Below are positions 1-8,041 of a stretch of 40,987 bases of DNA, one piece after another. Each line of letters opens with the position of its first letter. Within the stretch, counting starts at the first letter, position 1. The stretch lies in NCBI GenBank assembly GCA_964646425.1, contig CAZYEI010000010.1:1-40987 (forward strand), in the 5' to 3' direction. The notes under the pieces were generated by a model. It did not search any database. It worked only from the letters and a program-made list of their open reading frames with translations, and was not told where the DNA came from. A program made the translations under genes and the position numbers. The DNA is from CAZYEI01 sp964646425 (GTDB taxonomy: Bacteria; Bacillota_I; Bacilli_A; RFN20; JAISJY01).

Positions 1-2383
1 ATTCTATTCCTAATTCTTTTTCTAATGCTAACAAAATATTTTGATGAACTGGCGTAATTTCATCATCTTTTAAAGTGTGATCCTTACTTCCATAGGTAAT
101 AGTTAAAGCAATAGATTTAAATCCTTCTTGCATATGTTCTCCCATGTATTCATCAAATACTTCTACATTATTAATAATTCCTTTAGAATTCTTACGAATT
201 ACTTTAATGATATTAGAAGCTAATAAATCAATTTTACAAACTAAGGCAATATCACGAGTAATCGATGGATATAATGATGGTTCTTCAAATTTAATTTTAT
301 TTGTTTTTATTTCTAAAATCGCTGTTAAATCTAATTCTGCCACAAAACAAGTAGTTACATCATATTTTTTCTCCATTAATGGATGGATTTGTCCGATTAC
401 ACCAATTTTTCTTTTTCCCATAAGTATATAACAACTTCTTCCAGGATGATAGAATTTATTATTTTCTTCAACACGTTCTAAGTAATAGCGATTTTCATCA
501 ATACCTAATAAATTAAAAATTGCCATAACTATACCTTTAATAGCATAAAAATCATTTTCTTTTTCTTTTAACCAACGTACTTCGTTATTCTTTTGAGTTA
601 AAGCTATTCCCAATCTTTCATATTCACCTTTTTGAGTATAAATATTACTTACTTCAAAAATAGAAAGCTCATTTACTTTTCTTGCTTGATTATAATTTAC
701 AGTATGCAATAATGAAGGAATGACTGATTTTCTTAATATTGCTCTTTCTTCAGTCATTGGAGACAATAACGAAATTGTTTCATCATTATTAAATACATTA
801 AAATCACTATCAAATTTTTTGGCATCTAAAACATAGTTTAAAGTTTCTGTTAAACCATTATCAACCAAGAATTCACGAATTAATTTTCTATTTTGTTGTG
901 TTTTTGTTAAATAACCAATTTCAATATCGCCAGGCAATGTCATTGATAAATCATCAAATCCTTTTAACCTAATAACTTCTTCAGCAATATCTTGCCAAAT
1001 TGTAATATCACGACGATAAGTTGGAATAGTAACAACATATTCTTCATTAGTTTTACAATATTGAAATCCTAGTCGACTTAAAATATCAACTAAATCAGCA
1101 TCTGTATAATTTGTTCCTAAAAGCTTATTAATTTTTTCTATTGTTACATTAACAATTTTAGAATTATGATCAATTGCATCATATTTAACTAAATTTGAAA
1201 CTTTTTTAGCATTGGCATATTTTACTAATAAAGCAGCCGCTAATTTACTTGCATATTCTGTTCTATTAACATCTAAACCTCTAACATATCTTTGACTTGC
1301 TTCACTGATTAATTGTAAACGACGTGAAGTTTTTCTAATATTAACACCGTCAAAAATTGCAGCTTCAATTATTACATTTTTTGTGTTTTCATCAATCATA
1401 GTTGACTTTGAACCCATTACTCCTGCTAAGCATCCAATATCTTTTTCACCAATATTTACGGTTAAATCACCATTCTCTAGTTGATATTTTGTCTCATCTA
1501 AAGCGAGAAATTCACCTGTAACATCATCACGAATAATAAATGATTTTGAATCTAATTTATCCATATCATACATATGAAGTGGTTGTCCAGTTAAAATCAT
1601 TACAATATTCCCAATATCAACTACATTATTTATTGAGCGCATACCAGATGCAAGTAAATATTCCTTCATCCAGCTTGGTGATTCATGTATTTCTATATCA
1701 TATATTTCTCTACATGTAAATAATTCACATCTTTTTGTTCTAGAATCAACAATATGCTCATTCACACAATTTTCAACTAATTCAACTTCTTCTAATGGTT
1801 TTACTTTTCGATTTAAAACTGCTCCAACTTCTAAAGCAAATGAATATAAAGAAAGTACATCACCTCTATTTGGCGTAGGTTTTAATACAAAAATAGTATC
1901 ATTTAATCCTAAATAATCCAAAGGATTAGTATGCCCAACTGGAGCCTCAATAGGCAATTCTTCAATACCATTTTTTTGTGCATCTGTTAAATATTTCTCA
2001 TTTACACCTAGTTCAACTAATGAACACATCATTCCTGAAGATTCTATACCACGAATTACACCTTTTGAAATTGTAACATTGATACTTTTCAAAACAGCAC
2101 CAATACGTGCAACAATTACCTTTAAACCTTTACGACAATTTGGAGCACCACAAACAATTTGCAATATTTCATCACCAACATCAACTTTACAAACATGTAA
2201 ATGATCTGATTCAGGATGATTTTCACATTCCAATACTTCCCCAATAACCAAATTAGTACCATTAGATAATTCTTCGATTTCTTCAATTTCAACACCTGAA
2301 CGAGTAACTACTTCGGCTAATTCATTAGCACTTAAATCACTAATATCGATATATTTACTTAACCATTTTAAACTAACTTTCAT
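1..2383 (-). CDS. pheT: Phenylalanine--tRNA ligase beta subunit, cut at window edge
   Basis: The beta chain of the alpha2-beta2 phenylalanyl-tRNA synthetase; with PheS it charges tRNA-Phe. Reading from the ATG at 2383 gives 794 uninterrupted codons that run off the left edge, so only the last few residues and the stop are missing. Visible parts in order are the N-terminal EMAP-like tRNA-binding domain (GEVLECENHPESDHL near residues 43-57), the B3/B4 editing region (LKPTPNRGDVLS), the B5 domain (TIPTYRRDI), and the C-terminal anticodon-binding FDX-ACB domain (YPSITRDIAL). GGAGG lies 9 bases before the ATG, inside the end of pheS, and the gap to pheS is 11 bases, so the two are co-transcribed and translationally linked. 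Identification is secure. Confidence 0.96.
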   Translation of the reverse strand, partial: MKVSLKWLSKYIDISDLSANELAEVVTRSGVEIEEIEELSNGTNLVIGEVLECENHPESDHLHVCKVDVGDEILQIVCGAPNCRKGLKVIVARIGAVLKSINVTISKGVIRGIESSGMMCSLVELGVNEKYLTDAQKNGIEELPIEAPVGHTNPLDYLGLNDTIFVLKPTPNRGDVLSLYSFALEVGAVLNRKVKPLEEVELVENCVNEHIVDSRTKRCELFTCREIYDIEIHESPSWMKEYLLASGMRSINNVVDIGNIVMILTGQPLHMYDMDKLDSKSFIIRDDVTGEFLALDETKYQLENGDLTVNIGEKDIGCLAGVMGSKSTMIDENTKNVIIEAAIFDGVNIRKTSRRLQLISEASQRYVRGLDVNRTEYASKLAAALLVKYANAKKVSNLVKYDAIDHNSKIVNVTIEKINKLLGTNYTDADLVDILSRLGFQYCKTNEEYVVTIPTYRRDITIWQDIAEEVIRLKGFDDLSMTLPGDIEIGYLTKTQQNRKLIREFLVDNGLTETLNYVLDAKKFDSDFNVFNNDETISLLSPMTEERAILRKSVIPSLLHTVNYNQARKVNELSIFEVSNIYTQKGEYERLGIALTQKNNEVRWLKEKENDFYAIKGIVMAIFNLLGIDENRYYLERVEENNKFYHPGRSCYILMGKRKIGVIGQIHPLMEKKYDVTTCFVAELDLTAILEIKTNKIKFEEPSLYPSITRDIALVCKIDLLASNIIKVIRKNSKGIINNVEVFDEYMGEHMQEGFKSIALTITYGSKDHTLKDDEITPVHQNILLALEKELGIE

Positions 2384-2394
2384 AGTTATTCCTC

Positions 2395-3429
2395 CTATCT
2401 TTCTTTTTTAAATTGACTTAATATTCTTAAATCATTATTGTAAAAGTGTCTAATATCATTAATTCCATAACGAAGCATTGCAATACGATCAGCACCAATA
2501 CCAAAAGCAAATCCTTGATAAACTTCTGGATCAAAGCCACAGCCTTTCAAAACATTAGGGTGAACCATTCCTGCACCTAAAATTTCAATCCAGCCAGTTC
2601 CTTTACAAACAGGACATCCTTTTCCATTACAATTACAAGAAACATCTACTTCAACTGAAGGTTCTGTGAAAGGAAAATATGATGAACGTAATCTGATAGT
2701 TCTTTTTTCTCCAAACATTTTTTTAGCAAGTAAATCTAATGTACCTTTTAAATCAGCCATTGTAATATTTTTATCAACCACAAGACCTTCAATTTGATTA
2801 AATTGATGTGAATGTGTAGCATCATCATCATCACGGCGATATACTCTACCTGGACATATAATTCTTACTGGACCTTCACCTTTGCAAGCTAAAAGTGTTC
2901 TTGCTTGTACTGGAGAAGTATGTGTTCTCATTAATGTAGTTTCATCAATATAAAATGTATCTTGCATATCTCTAGCAGGATGATCTAAAGGAAGATTTAA
3001 TAATTCAAAATTATATAAATCTTTTTCAACTTCGGGACCTTCAGCAACTTGATATCCCATTCCGATACAAATTTGTGATATCTCATCAATAATTTCTTTA
3101 ATAACATGTTTTGAACCAGCATGATAATTTTTTCCTGGCAAGGAAATATCGATATGTTCATTTTTTAATCTTAAAGATAAAGCTAAGTCTTCAAGAATTA
3201 TTTTCTTTCTATCTAAGGCCTCGGTAATATTTGTTTTAATTGTATTAATTACCTTACCAAATTCAATTCTTTCTTCCGAACTTAATTTTCCCATAATTGA
3301 CATACTTTTTTGAATTGTCCCCTTTTTTCCTAAGTATGTTACACGTAAGTCATTTAATAATTTTAAATCTTGACACTTATTTATTTCTTCAAGTGCTTCT
3401 TTTTCTAAACAATATAGTTCTTCATTCAT
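2395..3429 (-). CDS. pheS: Phenylalanine--tRNA ligase alpha subunit
   Basis: Catalytic alpha subunit of phenylalanyl-tRNA synthetase, 344 residues, the usual length. An N-terminal coiled-coil tRNA-binding region (about residues 1-85) precedes the class II catalytic core. Recognisable motifs are the HPARDMQDTFYI stretch, RTHTSPVQ, the motif 2 loop region GRVYRRDDDDATH, and the motif 3 segment FAFGIGADRIAMLRYGI near the C terminus. A CNCNGKGCPVCKGTG stretch with four Cys is a common insertion in this family. AAAGGAATG precedes the ATG. It is the first gene after a Phe T-box, so expression should respond to uncharged tRNA-Phe, and pheT follows directly. Confidence 0.98.
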   Translation of the reverse strand: MNEELYCLEKEALEEINKCQDLKLLNDLRVTYLGKKGTIQKSMSIMGKLSSEERIEFGKVINTIKTNITEALDRKKIILEDLALSLRLKNEHIDISLPGKNYHAGSKHVIKEIIDEISQICIGMGYQVAEGPEVEKDLYNFELLNLPLDHPARDMQDTFYIDETTLMRTHTSPVQARTLLACKGEGPVRIICPGRVYRRDDDDATHSHQFNQIEGLVVDKNITMADLKGTLDLLAKKMFGEKRTIRLRSSYFPFTEPSVEVDVSCNCNGKGCPVCKGTGWIEILGAGMVHPNVLKGCGFDPEVYQGFAFGIGADRIAMLRYGINDIRHFYNNDLRILSQFKKER

Positions 3430-3445
3430 AACTTTTCATTCCTTT

Positions 3446-3671
3446 CTAAAAAAAACGTTCCTTGCCAAAACAAGGAACGCAAAATACGTGGTACCATCCT
3501 ATTTCATGTAAATATTTACATGCACTCAATTGCTTTAACGCAGCACTACGTTGATTATTAATCACTCTCATAGATGAATTCATTTGGATATTTATAAGAA
3601 AACTCTCAGTCTATGATTTTCTCTCCCTAAAAAAATACTTATCAAATTACTACTTCTATTCAACGATTTAC
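3446..3671 (-). promoter_or_regulatory. T-box leader of pheST (Phe specifier UUC)
   Basis: The 5' leader between the promoter and pheS has T-box riboswitch anatomy. The conserved T-box sequence AGGATGGTACCACG is at 3487-3500 on the minus strand. It is followed by a terminator hairpin with arms 3455-3463 and 3471-3479 and a run of nine U. Stem I can be closed by CAUAGA pairing with UCUAUG (top-strand 3570-3575 side). The triplet just before the 3' arm is UUC at 3576-3578 followed by A, the expected Phe specifier. Uncharged tRNA-Phe should favour the antiterminator. The fold was read by eye. Confidence 0.93.
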
Positions 3672-3677
3672 ATAAAT

Positions 3678-3705
3678 ATTATAACTTTTTTTCTTAAATA
3701 GTCAA
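3678..3705 (-). promoter_or_regulatory. Sigma-A promoter of pheST
   Basis: TTGACT (3700-3705) and a perfect TATAAT (3678-3683) are separated by 16 bases, directly upstream of the T-box leader. The -35 box begins 11 bases past the stop of the upstream gene and no terminator is seen between them, so some readthrough is possible. Confidence 0.88.
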
Positions 3706-3716
3706 GTAAAGCAACA

Positions 3717-5111
3717 TTATTTATCAAGCAAAATTGATATATTTCCATTTTTAGAAAATATATCCAAAATAATTCCATCAATATTATTCAAATACACATT
3801 TTCTATTTTACCATTTTCACTGCTAACATTAAGATTATAAATACCATATTCATTAAATGTTAGATAAATATTTCCAGTTTCAGTTTCTATATTACTTTTT
3901 GCAGTTAATTCAATATTATATAATTGAATCTCTCCTTTTTTATCATGAATGTCAATCAATCCTTTGATATTTTCACCATTAATATTTCCTGCTGTAGAAT
4001 TTAGTGATAAAGTAGAAGACTTTATGTTTTTTAATTCAATATTTCCTGCGATACTTGAAATATTTAATGTCATGGCATCAACATTATTCATAGTAATTTT
4101 TCCACTTGATGAGGAAATATTAAATAAATCTTCTGCAATTACATTCTCAATATTAAGATAACCTCTTAATACTTTTAAATCAGTTTTTCCTTTAAGCACA
4201 ATATTACTACCTAAATCAATATTACCACTAGTAGTTTCCACAGTTAAATTTGAAATAGTAAAATTACCGATAAATTTAATGTCGCTGGATATACCAAAAA
4301 TATCAATATCTATAAGATTACTATTAATTGGAATTAAAACCTTATAAATTGAATGATAATAATTATTCATAAAAAATAATGGCGCCGTATCTTCTTTTAT
4401 ATTTATTTCATTATCAATAGTGTTTATATCAAAATAATATTTTGATGGTAAATCATTTTTTGAATATTGGATTACTTTAAATTCATTTCCTTCATATGCT
4501 TCAAATATAATATCAGAATTTAATAATGAAACATTTAATGTTTGATATTCATTATCAATTGTTACTTCTTTTTTTATATTTTCTTCTATTAATTCAAAAC
4601 TATAATCATAGTCAACAAAAAAAGCACTTATGCTTATAACTAGAACAATTATTATCGCAAATAATGAATACATTATTGTAGTTATATAACGTAATACTTT
4701 ATTATAAATTTCCCTATAACAAAATAATTTATATATTGACTCTACAATAAAACTTAAAGCAAAAATTAGCCAAGAAGTAATCCAATTACGAAAAATAATA
4801 CTTATCAAAAGATAAATAATAATTGAAATGATAATATTAATTTTAGAAAATTTGTTTATTTTTTTTCTTTGCTCAATCGAAATTTCTTTTTTTTCTTCTT
4901 TTAGCAATACTTTATTTTGCTTTTTAATTTCATCAATATCACCAATTAAAGAAATAGTTTTATTAAAGGCAATAATTTCATTGTTTGTTTTAAAAAAATA
5001 ATTATCATATTTTTCTTCTAAAATTGAAATTAATTCTTTTTCTAATATTTTATTATTAATTTCATTTCTTAAAAATAATTCATTAACATGAATTTTTATA
5101 TTTTCTTTCAC
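3717..5111 (-). CDS. Membrane-anchored DUF4097-type beta-repeat protein with HAAS-like N terminus
   Basis: A 464-residue membrane protein. Residues 1-65 look like the short helical HAAS/DUF1700 domain often found beside membrane regulators (pattern ending IAFNKTISLIGDIDEI). Three hydrophobic segments follow at about 91-107, 110-128 and 144-166. Residues 180-464 are a series of about 20-residue beta repeats with recurring turns TSGNI, SSGKI, AGNI, TGNI, NGKI, NGNI, typical of the DUF4097 putative adhesin family, which is thought to form a beta-helix. The start is GTG at 5111: it lies 1 base after the TAA of the upstream methyltransferase and GGAGG sits 10 bases before it. Substrate and role are unknown; related proteins are often tied to envelope sensing or PadR-type regulation, but no regulator is adjacent here. 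Confidence 0.78.
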   Translation of the reverse strand: MKENIKIHVNELFLRNEINNKILEKELISILEEKYDNYFFKTNNEIIAFNKTISLIGDIDEIKKQNKVLLKEEKKEISIEQRKKINKFSKINIIISIIIYLLISIIFRNWITSWLIFALSFIVESIYKLFCYREIYNKVLRYITTIMYSLFAIIIVLVISISAFFVDYDYSFELIEENIKKEVTIDNEYQTLNVSLLNSDIIFEAYEGNEFKVIQYSKNDLPSKYYFDINTIDNEINIKEDTAPLFFMNNYYHSIYKVLIPINSNLIDIDIFGISSDIKFIGNFTISNLTVETTSGNIDLGSNIVLKGKTDLKVLRGYLNIENVIAEDLFNISSSSGKITMNNVDAMTLNISSIAGNIELKNIKSSTLSLNSTAGNINGENIKGLIDIHDKKGEIQLYNIELTAKSNIETETGNIYLTFNEYGIYNLNVSSENGKIENVYLNNIDGIILDIFSKNGNISILLDK

Positions 5112-5112
5112 G

Positions 5113-5859
5113 TTATTTATTCCTCCAATAATACATTAAAATGCTTCCGGCAATTCCAACATTTAAACTGTCGACATCTTTCTCCATGGGAATAACAACA
5201 TTTTCATCTGAAATGTCTAAAATATCAGTGCTAATACCTCTTCCTTCATTTCCGAGAATAATTACAAATTTATCTTTAATAACAATATCTTCTGGATTTT
5301 TAGAACTTGTTGATAAATGAGTTGAAATTAATTTAGTACCATTTGATTTTAATTCCAATAAAACTTTTTTTAAATCAATAACATAAAAAGGAATAGTAAA
5401 AAAATATCCTTGAGTTGATCTAATGAATTTATCATTGTAAATATCGACAGAATTTGAACTGAATAAAACACAATCATAGCCAAAAGCTTTAGCACTTCTA
5501 ACAATTGTTCCAGCATTACCAGGATCTTGAATGCAATCAAGAGCAACTATTTTTTTTAAATTATTAAAATCCATTTGGGAATTATCAAAAAAAGAAACAA
5601 TAGCTACCACGCCTTGAGGAGTACTAGTAGATGAAAGTTTTTCTAAAACATTTTCACTTACTTCAATACATTCAATATCATTGCATTGCAAGTCTTTTAA
5701 GTCTGTATAAAAAATTTTTTTAACTAAATTTGTTTTAAGAGCTTCCTTTACTAAATGGTATCCTTCAATAATAAATTCTCTTGTAGCATCACGATATTTT
5801 TTATTTTTAAGTTGCGCATATTTTTTTATTGTTTCATTTTGCACCGAAGTAATTTTCAT
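5113..5859 (-). CDS. SpoU/TrmH-family RNA 2'-O-ribose methyltransferase
   Basis: A SPOUT-class enzyme expected to methylate a ribose 2'-OH in rRNA or tRNA using S-adenosylmethionine. It has 248 residues. Residues 1-90 form a SpoU substrate-binding domain (EGYHLVKEALK). The knotted catalytic domain shows the three family motifs: DPGNAGTIVRSA (motif 1 with the catalytic Arg), LGNEGRGIS (motif 2) and SLNVGIAGSILMYYW (motif 3). A relative (ysgA) lies upstream of pheS-pheT in Bacillus subtilis, so the position is conserved apart from the inserted DUF4097 gene. Its ATG overlaps the TGA stop of the upstream gene as ATGA, indicating translational coupling. The exact target nucleotide cannot be told from sequence. 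Confidence 0.9.
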   Translation of the reverse strand: MKITSVQNETIKKYAQLKNKKYRDATREFIIEGYHLVKEALKTNLVKKIFYTDLKDLQCNDIECIEVSENVLEKLSSTSTPQGVVAIVSFFDNSQMDFNNLKKIVALDCIQDPGNAGTIVRSAKAFGYDCVLFSSNSVDIYNDKFIRSTQGYFFTIPFYVIDLKKVLLELKSNGTKLISTHLSTSSKNPEDIVIKDKFVIILGNEGRGISTDILDISDENVVIPMEKDVDSLNVGIAGSILMYYWRNK

Positions 5860-6527
5860 CTTAAACTCACCTCATCCATTTGTTTTTTAATTTCATAATA
5901 ATTAGGACAATATTCTAAAACTTTTGTATAAAATTCTTTGCTGTGATTGGGATAAATTAAATGTATTAATTCATGAATAATGACCGAATCAATTTGTTCA
6001 ATACTATAAAACGCTAATTTTATATTTAGTGTAATTATCTTTTTTGTAGGATAACAATCACCATATCGTGATACCATGTTTCGCAATTTTAATTCTTTTA
6101 ATTCAAGTTTAGGTTTTATAATGCTTAAATAATAATATATTCTCTCCTGAAAAAAATATTTTCCATATTTTTTTGCTAATTTATAATATGAATCTTTAGG
6201 ATTTTCTTTATTTAAATATAAGCGCATCCCATTAATCCCAATTTTATCAGCATAAACAATAATATATTCTTTACCAAAAAAAGATATATTTTCAGAATCA
6301 TTAAAAGTAATTTCTTTTTTCTTTGAATTATCAATTAATGATTTTAATTTGTCTTTTAAATCGTTAATTGCATCCATGATACCTTTTTTTGTAGAATAAT
6401 AAGGTGCTGAAACATGAATAATTCCCTCATAAAAACGAAAAACAATTTTGCGATTATTTTTATTTTTTTTAATAATAATAGGATAATTAGTCCCATCAAT
6501 ATTTATTGTTTCATCTTTATCAATCAT
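5856..6527 (-). CDS. YgjP-like (DUF45/SprT-fold) zinc metallopeptidase-type protein
   Basis: A 223-residue protein of the YgjP/WLM group. The zincin motif HELIH is visible in the segment VIIHELIHLIYPNHSKEF, giving two His ligands and the catalytic Glu, with a further His (NHSKEF) downstream. An upstream stretch RYGDCYPTKKIITLNIKL matches the family's conserved pattern. I place the start at ATG 6527 because AAGGTG lies 9 bases before it; a GTG at 6539 has no usable ribosome site since it is part of that AAGGTG. The stop overlaps the methyltransferase start. Family members are often placed near restriction or translation genes; the substrate here is unknown. Confidence 0.82.
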   Translation of the reverse strand: MIDKDETINIDGTNYPIIIKKNKNNRKIVFRFYEGIIHVSAPYYSTKKGIMDAINDLKDKLKSLIDNSKKKEITFNDSENISFFGKEYIIVYADKIGINGMRLYLNKENPKDSYYKLAKKYGKYFFQERIYYYLSIIKPKLELKELKLRNMVSRYGDCYPTKKIITLNIKLAFYSIEQIDSVIIHELIHLIYPNHSKEFYTKVLEYCPNYYEIKKQMDEVSLR

Positions 6528-6548
6528 AGAATTTATCACCTTATTATG

Positions 6549-6577
6549 ATTATAACATAAAAAATTTATAAAAATTA
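6549..6577 (-). promoter_or_regulatory. Probable promoter for the YgjP-methyltransferase-DUF4097 operon
   Basis: A perfect TATAAT at 6549-6554, 21 bases before the chosen ATG, with a weak TAATTT at 6572-6577 as -35 (17-base spacer). It directly follows a terminator, which supports it starting a new unit. Confidence 0.5.
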
Positions 6578-6606
6578 AAAAATATCTTATTTTTTAAGAT
6601 ATTTTT
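6578..6606 (-). terminator. Rho-independent terminator overlapping the end of the upstream gene
   Basis: A 12-bp A/T-rich stem (arms 6578-6589 and 6595-6606) with a 5-base loop, followed in the transcript by U-rich sequence. The stop codon and last codons of the hypothetical gene at 6587-6952 lie inside the hairpin. The stem has only one G-C pair, so strength is uncertain. Confidence 0.6.
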
Positions 6607-6952
6607 CATACAATTTATAATTATCGATATTAAAATTTTGATTTAATTCATTAATAAACATACGAACATTTTCTTTTACCCATGAATTTGGAGCAATAAT
6701 TAAGTCATCCAATTTCAATTTAATTTTCAACCATAAAATTCCATTAGATTTAATAAATGATACTGATTTTATATCACTTTTTTTCATATCTATAAATTTA
6801 TTTCTTTTTAAATAGTGTTTAAATAAGCCAAATTCATCAAAAGAAGTAACTAAAAATTCATTATTTGTCAACTTGATAAATAAATGTTTATAAGCATTTT
6901 CATTAATGCTTAAACAACGAGATTTATTAATAAAACAAACATAACTGCTCAT
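6587..6952 (-). CDS. Hypothetical 121-residue protein
   Basis: I do not recognise this protein. It is 121 residues, with no signal peptide or membrane segment, basic overall, and ends in a lysine-rich helix. The pattern of alternating short beta strands (NNEFLVTSFDEFG, IKSVSFIKSNGILWLKIKL, DLIIAP) followed by a C-terminal helix (VRMFINELNQNF) resembles a small PH-like or YcxB/GRAM-type beta-barrel domain, but this is inference from strand spacing only. It starts 1 base after the TAG of galM, so it is the last gene of the galM unit before a terminator. Co-location with galM is the only functional hint. Confidence 0.65.
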   Translation of the reverse strand: MSSYVCFINKSRCLSINENAYKHLFIKLTNNEFLVTSFDEFGLFKHYLKRNKFIDMKKSDIKSVSFIKSNGILWLKIKLKLDDLIIAPNSWVKENVRMFINELNQNFNIDNYKLYEKYLKK

Positions 6953-6953
6953 G

Positions 6954-7991
6954 CTAAATCCCTTCTTTCAAAAATTCTAATTCAATATAATGATTGTATT
7001 CCTCATTTTTTCTTAAATACATGTATTTTTTATCAAAAATATTATAGCCATTCGGAACAAATTGTGGCTCCAAGCATATTGAATCAAACAAAAATTTATT
7101 TTCAATTTCTACTACTTGTTTAATAAAAGCTGGATAACTCCCAGTATATAATACTAAAGCTGGATAACTTGTATAAAGATTCATTTTAATTTTAGACAAT
7201 GGTGAGTAAATTGAAACAGCCAAATCATTATTGGCTTTATCTAATAAAAATACATCATCATATCCTCTTGATGGCCTAAATAGTACTTCTTTAGTAAATA
7301 AATTGTCTTTTAGTAGTTTTTCGGTAGTAAAATCAAATTGTTTTTGGCATCTTTCAATTCCTAATGGATTTAAATTATCATCTGTAAAAACTTTATTTTT
7401 AGCATTTAGCATAATATAATGATTTTCAATTCCAGTTCTAAAATTACCACTTAAATTAAAATAAGTATGATTTGTAACATTCAAATAAGTATTTTTTGTT
7501 GAATGTCCAATATATTCTATTTTGAGCTTATTTGTATCTTCAAAGACTGTATAAATTACTTTTATATTTACATCTCCAGGTAATTTTGCTTCTTTTTCTA
7601 AGCTTAAATAAGTAAAACAAACTGAAATACTTTTATCATTTTTTATGATTTCAAAATCAAACAATTTATTTGCAAAATTACTTGTCTCACAATGTAATGT
7701 ATCATTACTAAATTTATTTTTTTCTAACTGATAATTTATTCCATCTACATTAATAATTCCATCTTTAATTCTTCCAGCAATTCTCCCAATTGTTTTACCA
7801 TATGGAGAACCTTTAAAAGTATATAAATTTAAATCCTTTCCGCAGACTGTTAATAATAAATTATTAAAAAAAATATTATAAATACTGGCTCCAAAATTTA
7901 AAAAAGAAACTTTTAATCCTGATAAATTTTCAATTGTAATAATTTTTATTAATTTATTATTCGCATAATTTTCTTCAATATAATAATTCAT
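6954..7991 (-). CDS. galM: Aldose 1-epimerase (mutarotase)
   Basis: Interconverts alpha and beta anomers of aldoses such as glucose and galactose. With the start at ATG 7991 it is 345 residues, normal for the GalM family. Recognisable features are GRIAGRIKDG, the substrate-binding NDTLHCE segment, the catalytic His region in NVTNHTYFNLSG, the conserved YDDVFLLD, and the catalytic Glu in SICLEPQFVPNG. I reject the TTG at 8015 because it lies inside a terminator hairpin, while GAGG 9 bases before 7991 is a good ribosome site. It lies just downstream of glgP, which fits handling of sugars released from glucan, but the hairpin between them may separate transcription. Confidence 0.95.
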   Translation of the reverse strand: MNYYIEENYANNKLIKIITIENLSGLKVSFLNFGASIYNIFFNNLLLTVCGKDLNLYTFKGSPYGKTIGRIAGRIKDGIINVDGINYQLEKNKFSNDTLHCETSNFANKLFDFEIIKNDKSISVCFTYLSLEKEAKLPGDVNIKVIYTVFEDTNKLKIEYIGHSTKNTYLNVTNHTYFNLSGNFRTGIENHYIMLNAKNKVFTDDNLNPLGIERCQKQFDFTTEKLLKDNLFTKEVLFRPSRGYDDVFLLDKANNDLAVSIYSPLSKIKMNLYTSYPALVLYTGSYPAFIKQVVEIENKFLFDSICLEPQFVPNGYNIFDKKYMYLRKNEEYNHYIELEFLKEGI

Positions 7992-8009
7992 CTTAATTCC
8001 TCTTTTTAA

Positions 8010-8037
8010 AAACAAGGAAGAAAAATCTTCCTTGTTT
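8010..8037 (-). terminator. Terminator-like hairpin between glgP and galM
   Basis: A perfect 12-bp stem (arms 8010-8021 and 8026-8037) with a 4-base loop. Only five U in a row follow it, interrupted by A residues, and no clear promoter for galM follows, so it may only partly attenuate readthrough or protect the glgP transcript end. Confidence 0.72.
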
Positions 8038-8041
8038 AAAA

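Noticed and set aside
7992..8015. TTG start for galM
   Set aside because: It falls inside the hairpin after glgP and has no ribosome site.
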